From the NCBI RefSeq assembly GCF_000687475.1, contig NC_057317.1:3472001-3536000 (forward strand): a DNA stretch of 64,000 nucleotides. Reading direction: 5' to 3'. Position 1 is the stretch's first letter, and each line of letters begins with the position of its first letter. A program made the position numbers and the translations under genes. This document shows, piece by piece, positions 58,244 through 64,000 of this stretch. The notes under the pieces are model-generated. The model saw only the letters and a program-made list of their open reading frames with translations. It was not told where the DNA came from and ran no database searches. The stretch comes from Ustilaginoidea virens. Taxonomy: Eukaryota > Ascomycota > Sordariomycetes > Hypocreales > Clavicipitaceae.

Positions 58244-61200
58244 TCATCCCACGCAGACCCATTCAGCAAACACGCACCATCTTGCTGTCCGGTCTGCCAA
58301 TACCAAGCCTCTCCACACGCCTCGTTCAGAACACTTGATTATCGTCTCCCATGTACCGCCGTCGCTGACATCTTCGTCGCTGGATAAGCCCTTTCCGCCC
58401 ACAGCAATGCCTTTTCGATCCTCCTTTCGCATCAGACGGAGGATCTTGCCGCCTGGCGTTTGAATGGCTAGCTTGGCAGGCTTCTTCCCCGCAATAGTGC
58501 CGCTCGCCGAGCTCGGATTCGATCCGCTCGCGCTCGGGGCGTTCATGCTCATGGCGGAGCTGGGCCTCGCAAACGGGTTTGGGCTTGCTCGACCCGGGTT
58601 CGATGCCGGTGTCAATGCTGAACTTGGTCCGCTCAATGCCGTGCTCGGGTGTTGTCTAATGGCAAAGACGAACGTGTTGTTGAGCGCCAGCCTTTGGCAT
58701 TGCGGCTGCACCACATAGATGTCGTGCCGTTGGGCGTGCGGTGTGGGATGCCTTGTGACAAACTCGTAAGGCGGGTTTTCCCCAGTGTGCATTACGGGCA
58801 GCGCAAACGCCAGAGGATGAGGAATGTCTTTGATACTTTGCATCAATCCTCGTTTTCCAGCGTACACCTTCAATATTCCTTGACCCTCATCGCCCGGTAA
58901 AAGCGCTTTGATTGTGTACCGCTTGACGCCGTTGTGCCATTCCGCCTGCGCGAGAGCTCTCTTCTTGACAGTGTCGCCGCTTTCGAAGACGTCGCCGTCC
59001 GCGTCCCGCGTCAGAGTTCGAGCCTCCACCTCCGCTGCTATTTCAACGTCCCCGGGCACGTTGAGTTTGACGTGCACCATCTCGAGATCTTCGATCCTGG
59101 TGACGGCCGTGTTGTAATCCACCATCTCCATCTCGTGGCGGAAGAATGCGGGGCAAGTGCACGGGAGGTTTAGCAGAGTCTCATGGGCCACGGGGGGGAC
59201 GATGTGCTGCTGATCATGGTGCTCCGGCACATGTGTCCAGCAAGCTTCTGTCGGCCGAGCGAGAAACCACCAAGAGTCCGCGGTTGACGCGCTGGTGCTG
59301 GAATACAAGCCGCGCTTCGGATTTGAAGGACTGGCCAAGCAGCAATCGATGACACGCCACTCATTGTCCACTATGACTGCATTCCACCAGTGGTTCGGAC
59401 GAGGCGCCGTGTGAATATCATAAATGTCCCCAGGCGCTTTGAGATGGCCTCTGACAATCTCGCATTCTATGCCAACCGCAGCGCACATTTCCATGACAAG
59501 CACGGCGTACTCCTCGGCGCAAGCTCGCTTGGCCTGGATGACGTGGCGTGTGTCTACCTGTCCTTCAAAATCTTCCTCCCAGCAAATCTTTTCCGATACC
59601 CATGTGAAAATGGCTCGAATTCGCTGCACATCGCTCCTGTACGGTCGGCAGACGTAGGTGGTTGCCAGTTGTGTGGCTGTCGTCATGGGTGGCAGGTCCC
59701 CAACGAACCTCGAGTTCTTATCCACCTGGCTCAGGTTGATGGATTGGTAGTTCACGGCGTCCCGCACTGGCATCCCGTCTGCTGCTTCGTCACCCTCGAT
59801 GCCTTCGTAGAGCTCATCTACCGGATTGAGTACCGGGTGTTCGAGGGTCTGGCAGCGATCCTGGCGCTCGATCCTCTCTGCTTTACTCAGGGAATTCGAC
59901 CTGTTGACGTCGCGGCGTACCTGAACCCAGTCCACGCTGCTGCCGCTGGACAGCCCCATCTCGCGAGCCGCATCAGATCCATAGGAATTGCCATTGACGG
60001 GAGTAATTCTCGACCCCAGTCCCGACGAAGCTGCCATCGGCCGCGGGCGGTCGAAAGGCGAGGCTCGAGCCGAGCCCCCGGCTATGGAGCCGGCCGCAAT
60101 GCTTCCCCTGTTACTGGCCACACCCGTCTTGGCGGAATCAAATATCTTTTTGAAAATGTTCCGCTTGGGTGCTCTCGGTTGGACCAGGCCGCCCAAGCTG
60201 CCAGTGAGCTCGTCTTCAAGAAGGGTCTGAGCTCTTTGTCGGTTCCCCGCGGCTGCATTACTGGCATGACTGCTGTGATATGTTACTCCTGTAAAAGGAG
60301 AATCTGGCCGGTCCGTATCCGCTTCACGAGTGTCCATAGCACTCTGCGTGCGCATATGTTGTTGACGAGCCATGCTTCCGGCACTCGTCGAGCTAAAACC
60401 ACCGGCTGACACGCCGCTCCATAACGTCCGGCCGCTGCTTTGAGTCGATGAGCTCGTGTGACTTTGGTTGCCTGACGAAGCGTTTGTGGTGTTTGTTCTC
60501 GTCGTTAGCGTTCTTGAAATGCTGCCATCACCAGCGTGGCCTCTGCCCATCTCGTACGCCGACTTGCGATTCTCGATTTGCCTTGATTGATCGCTGGGAT
60601 CGCCAGCAGAGGACTTGGGTCTCTGGTAGTGTTTTCCTTTGGGTGGTGGCGGTGGTGGAACATCGTCGCCGGAAGCATCCAGGTCAATGTCGGCTGCCAT
60701 GCCTGCGCCGGCACTGTTGTGATGGGGCGTATTCCTGAGCCTCTTCTCCATTCGCTCAACGTAGTCGCCAAGCTCCGGAAGGGCATGACCTTTGCCGCGC
60801 ATCCCTTTTTGATATGAAGTGTGCTGAGATGATTCGCCACTCCAGGTCTCGTAGCCCTCGTCATGGGGAAGGGGGCCCGATGACGTTACAGGTCTTGCGC
60901 GTTCCACTTGTCTTTGTCTAGACTTGCGCGCAAACATGTCAAACGATTCGGGGGCCCAAGGATCCAAAGGCTGCTCGTCTTGGGCGCGTTGGTGCTGTTG
61001 CTGCTCACTGGGCCAACTACTCCCGAGACCATCGAGCTGGTCGAGCTGCTCCATGACACCGTCCATTGCTTCGCGCAGCGGAGATGGAGTCATGTGTAGT
61101 TCATCAGACGAAGTTTGGCGTGGTGACCGGTCAAGAGGAGTGTACTGTCCATCCATTTCACGTTGGTACTGCTTGTCTTCCTGAATAGCGTATGAAGACT

Positions 61201-62068
61201 GCCTGGGCGTCTGCTGCTGGTGATGAAAGGAAGCGCTGGACTCATGTCGAGTCACGACGGCAGGAGAGTATGGACGGAAGGAAGCGTTTGATCCTTGGCG
61301 AGACATGTCATGCGATGCAGCGGCAACATGACGATGAGGAGGAGGAGCAGGAGGCGGAACATGGTCTCTGTCTGGTGAGCTTGTACGGTTCAACGTCATG
61401 TAGCTTGGTGTTGGGGCGGGAGATGGTGCCCGAGAGCCATAACCGTGGACGGGGGTCGGAGAAGGCACTCTGCCGATGGCATCGTGAACAGATGTGCGAA
61501 AAGAGTTTGCGGAGTTGTCTACAGCCCGATGTTGCTGAGACCTTGGAGTTGGAGCCGGGGACGGAGCTGGAGGCGGAGCTGAGGGCGGAGGGGCGGCAGG
61601 GGGGTCGCGATACGAGGTCGGTGTTTTGGCAGTAGTGTAATGCGGAGCTTTGGCATAAGCTTCAAAGGGTTTGCGAAATGTTTTGGATTTGGCCGGCAGG
61701 GTTTTGGAATTCGAAGGATTGCGTCCTGGCAGAGGGCTGACGGATCTTGTCATGGGACGGAATTCCTCGGGAAGAAGCTCGACAAAGTTGGAGGGAAAAG
61801 AGCCAACCGTCCTTCGGTCTCGGTAGAGTCGACCAACCCACCACGAGCCGTCGCCGGCGTTCAAACATTCAATCAAGTCTCCCTCAATGAATCCCAGATC
61901 TCGTTTGGACTGAGGAGATGTTAGCGTGTCATGGCCCAACAGTTTGCTGCGTCAAAGGGCTGCAAGCGAGCCGTGGAGAATGATGAGACCAACCTCTCCT
62001 CCCCACGAGTAAACTGCTCTGCACCAGCATGGAAACCGCGAAGGGAGCGCGGCGGGTGCCGGTGCCAT
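58244..62068 (-). CDS. CYK3: Cyk3-like cytokinesis protein (SH3 plus transglutaminase-like domain)
   Basis: Cyk3 proteins act at the contractile ring and septum, coupling ring constriction to septum formation. Two exons (62068-61994, 61909-58244) join at phase 0 to about 1246 residues. The splice junction falls inside an N-terminal SH3 domain (about 14-70): CRAVYSWGGE then SKRDLGFIEGDLIECL, GSWWVGRL, GSFPSNFVELL. A roughly 700-residue disordered Pro/Ser/Gln-rich linker follows, rich in polyproline. The transglutaminase-core domain is around 775-900 with AKRACAEEYAVL (Cys about 821), HWWNAVIVDNEWRVID (His about 864, Asp about 877), then a beta-rich C-terminal region. The order and size match fungal Cyk3. 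All three residues of the papain-like triad look present. The extreme C-terminus (after CVFAEW) could be altered by an unseen intron. Confidence 0.93.
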
Positions 62069-62255
62069 ATTCACAGGCAACAGAACACCGGTCAACAGTC
62101 TGGGGATTTCTCTTGCCGCGTATCTCCCTGCCGCGAAGTGAATGAAAGCTTCCCTAACAGTGGGGACGTATGTCACCGTTACTATAACGCGGAGACGGCC
62201 GCGATGGCAGCAGTCGCGGCGATGAGCCGTCAAGATGGCTGCGAAGGAGACGGGT

Positions 62256-62288
<33 letters not shown>

Positions 62289-64000
62289 CGAGTCACATGC
62301 GTGAGTTGCGTCAACTTTTGTTACGGAGAGCTCACAAAAGGAACTTTGCTGCGTGGCTGCTGAAAAGAGTTGAGGCGTGCGCAGCTCAGCATCGTCTTCG
62401 TTTCGTTTCCGTCAACCGTAACAGATGCTCTCGAGATTCAACCCCCTTGTTTCTGGGTAATTCACGGGGCAGCAGATGAGCTGGGTGGAACCGCGCGGTC
62501 ACGTCGATGCGACGGCCAGATAACGCCGAAGCTCTGGCGTTGAGGGAATGAATGAAGCTGACTTGGGCGGCTGTGGAAAAGACTTCTTCTGCAACGACAA
62601 CTTGTCCCCCGACTTTCAAACTGTTTGTCTACTTGTTCGGATGGTCAGTTGATCGACTGAGTGAGCACGAGCAGCAAGCAGACCACCAGACATCAACAAA
62701 ACCCAGCCGATTGCCATTCCCTTTTTGGGAGCAGAGCAACGGCGGCAGCGTTGCCAATAGGCAGGGGCAGGGCGAGAACGTCGAATGCAGGCCAGGCCAG
62801 GCCGTTGGACAACTGAAGGAAGGGGTCCGTCTGGTTGTCCGGTGGGCGTTGCTAGGACAACGAAGCTAACGGCCCTCCATGGCATGGCGCCAGGCTGGGC
62901 AAGCCGCTCAAAAAGGAGTTGGGGGGGGGGGGGGGGTGCGAGGGGGAAGGGGCAAGGGGCAAGGGGGGATGCTGTGGCTGTCAAGGTGAGCCAGTAGAAG
63001 ACAGGGAACTTGTGACATCAAAATTTCGCTATTCAAGGCTTCCCAGGGGCCGTGAGTGATGGGCAACTTAAGATCAGCACTTTGAGTTTGGATTAAGCGC
63101 AAGTCCCAGGTCAACACAGGTGGGCTTGAGCTGAGAACCCATTCCCGCTTTATTCCAGTCGTGCTGTGGATCTTGCGCTTCGCTGGGGGCTGGGGAGAGG
63201 CTTGTCAACAGAGGTCAACATGATTGTTCCTGGGTAACAACCAAACATCATTGGATGTTAATGACGTCTGGTGTTTGGCCACCTGGCGCGGCCGTCGTGG
63301 GTGTAGTGCTCCGTACCAAGGGGCTGGGGCAATCAGTGCCCAGCCAGTCAGTAACCAGAACCCTAGGCCACAGCGCAGTCTGTATCAATTGCCGCCCAGG
63401 AGCCGGGCCCTGACTTTCATGTTCCGTTCCAGCGCCGCCCACCCACGCTACGCTGAGCCACTCCCCCTACACCCCCCCTGCACCCCCCCCCCTCCTCACT
63501 TTTACCTGTTGACCCCCCACCTACTTGCTGCCAAGCAACCAGACAGGTGACTTTGATTGATTCGTACCAGATTGACATGAACAAGTGCAGTTTAGCAGGT
63601 CGGGCCTGCGAGCCCAACAAGTCCGGTCCGCTTGATTCCTCAGCATTTATTGTTTTGCCTTGCCTTGCACCACCTGCTGAGCTTGATGTTCGCATCGCCA
63701 TCACCGTCACAACACCTCTCACGATGCGAAGAACAAGGCGACGACCAGGCAATCTCGTGGTTTTCTTTTCCGCACAGGTCAGATCATCATCGCACTGGAC
63801 CTCTTGATACCCCGCTAGCGAACAACCCCAGCGAACCACCACCCCCGTCACAGCCTTCCAAAAGAGGAGATTTGTAAACAAAGGTGTGAGGCCCAAGCTT
63901 TCTTGAGCCCTGCCTCGCCCTGCCCGCTGCGTTGCCGGCTCTGCTGTCCCAGACAACAGGCGACAGGAAGCAGTGCCGTCAAAGTGATTCCGGGTGTCGC
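62069..64000. other. gene-free right flank, CYK3 upstream region
   Basis: No gene is supported. The stretch contains a T28 run (about 62259-62286), a G16 run (about 62921-62936), GGGGCAAGGGGCAAGGGG repeats (62946-62967) and a C-rich patch (63466-63495). Open frames are short and without family resemblance; the 180-codon frame on the minus strand at 63417-63956 is judged spurious. Confidence 0.6.

Noticed and set aside
63417..63956. 180-codon minus-strand frame at the right edge
   Set aside because: It crosses a C-rich tract, lacks any recognised domain and has mixed composition.

Overview
The window is nuclear DNA of a filamentous ascomycete (Pezizomycotina; Sordariomycetes likely, Hypocreales possible). 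The reasons are short spliceosomal introns with GTRNGT donors and CTRAY branch-like sites, protein families and intron positions typical of moulds, CT-rich leaders and GC-rich coding DNA. The species assignment is inference. No rRNA, tRNA, CRISPR array, intact transposon or secondary-metabolite cluster was seen.

I support fifteen conserved protein genes plus one likely small novel gene. In order they are: a kinase-only PFK-2 homologue (7117-9217, -); TOM40 (10573-11795, +); a USP-type deubiquitinase ending in a CaaX box (13065-16003, -); mitochondrial ribosomal protein uL5m/MRPL7 (17346-18578, +); the Hsp70 nucleotide exchange factor FES1 (18899-19552, -); a two-exon small gene of unknown function (19984-20503, +); actin (22050-23850, +); a short mitochondrial GGQ release-factor-like protein (24361-25164, -); a small subunit of serine palmitoyltransferase (25606-26148, +); ELP2 (27071-29471, -); URM1 (29683-30554, +); an AZF1-like C2H2 factor (33781-35383, -); an FLX1-like mitochondrial FAD/folate carrier (48099-49243, -); the SF3b subunit HSH49/SF3B4 (50629-52113, +); the cohesin loader MAU2/SCC4 (52893-56923, -); and the cytokinesis protein CYK3 (58244-62068, -).

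The layout is two gene-dense blocks (7.1-35.4 kb and 48.1-62.1 kb). They are separated by a 12.7 kb stretch (35.4-48.1 kb) with no recognisable gene, and there is a 7.1 kb gene-poor stretch at the left edge. The gene-poor DNA is full of microsatellites, minisatellites, very long homopolymers (C30, G25, T31+G12, A32), short palindromes built on GGTACC/CCTAGG and TACGGAGTA, and one diverged 87-bp tandem duplication.

The genes are mostly housekeeping and unrelated, but two local arrangements make biological sense. ELP2 and URM1, which act on the two branches of tRNA wobble-uridine (mcm5s2U34) modification, are head-to-head across a 211-bp promoter. FES1 has a perfect four-unit heat-shock element 158 bp upstream of its ATG, in a gap it shares with the divergent small unknown gene. 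At least four proteins (TOM40, uL5m, the GGQ factor, the FLX1-like carrier) are mitochondrial.
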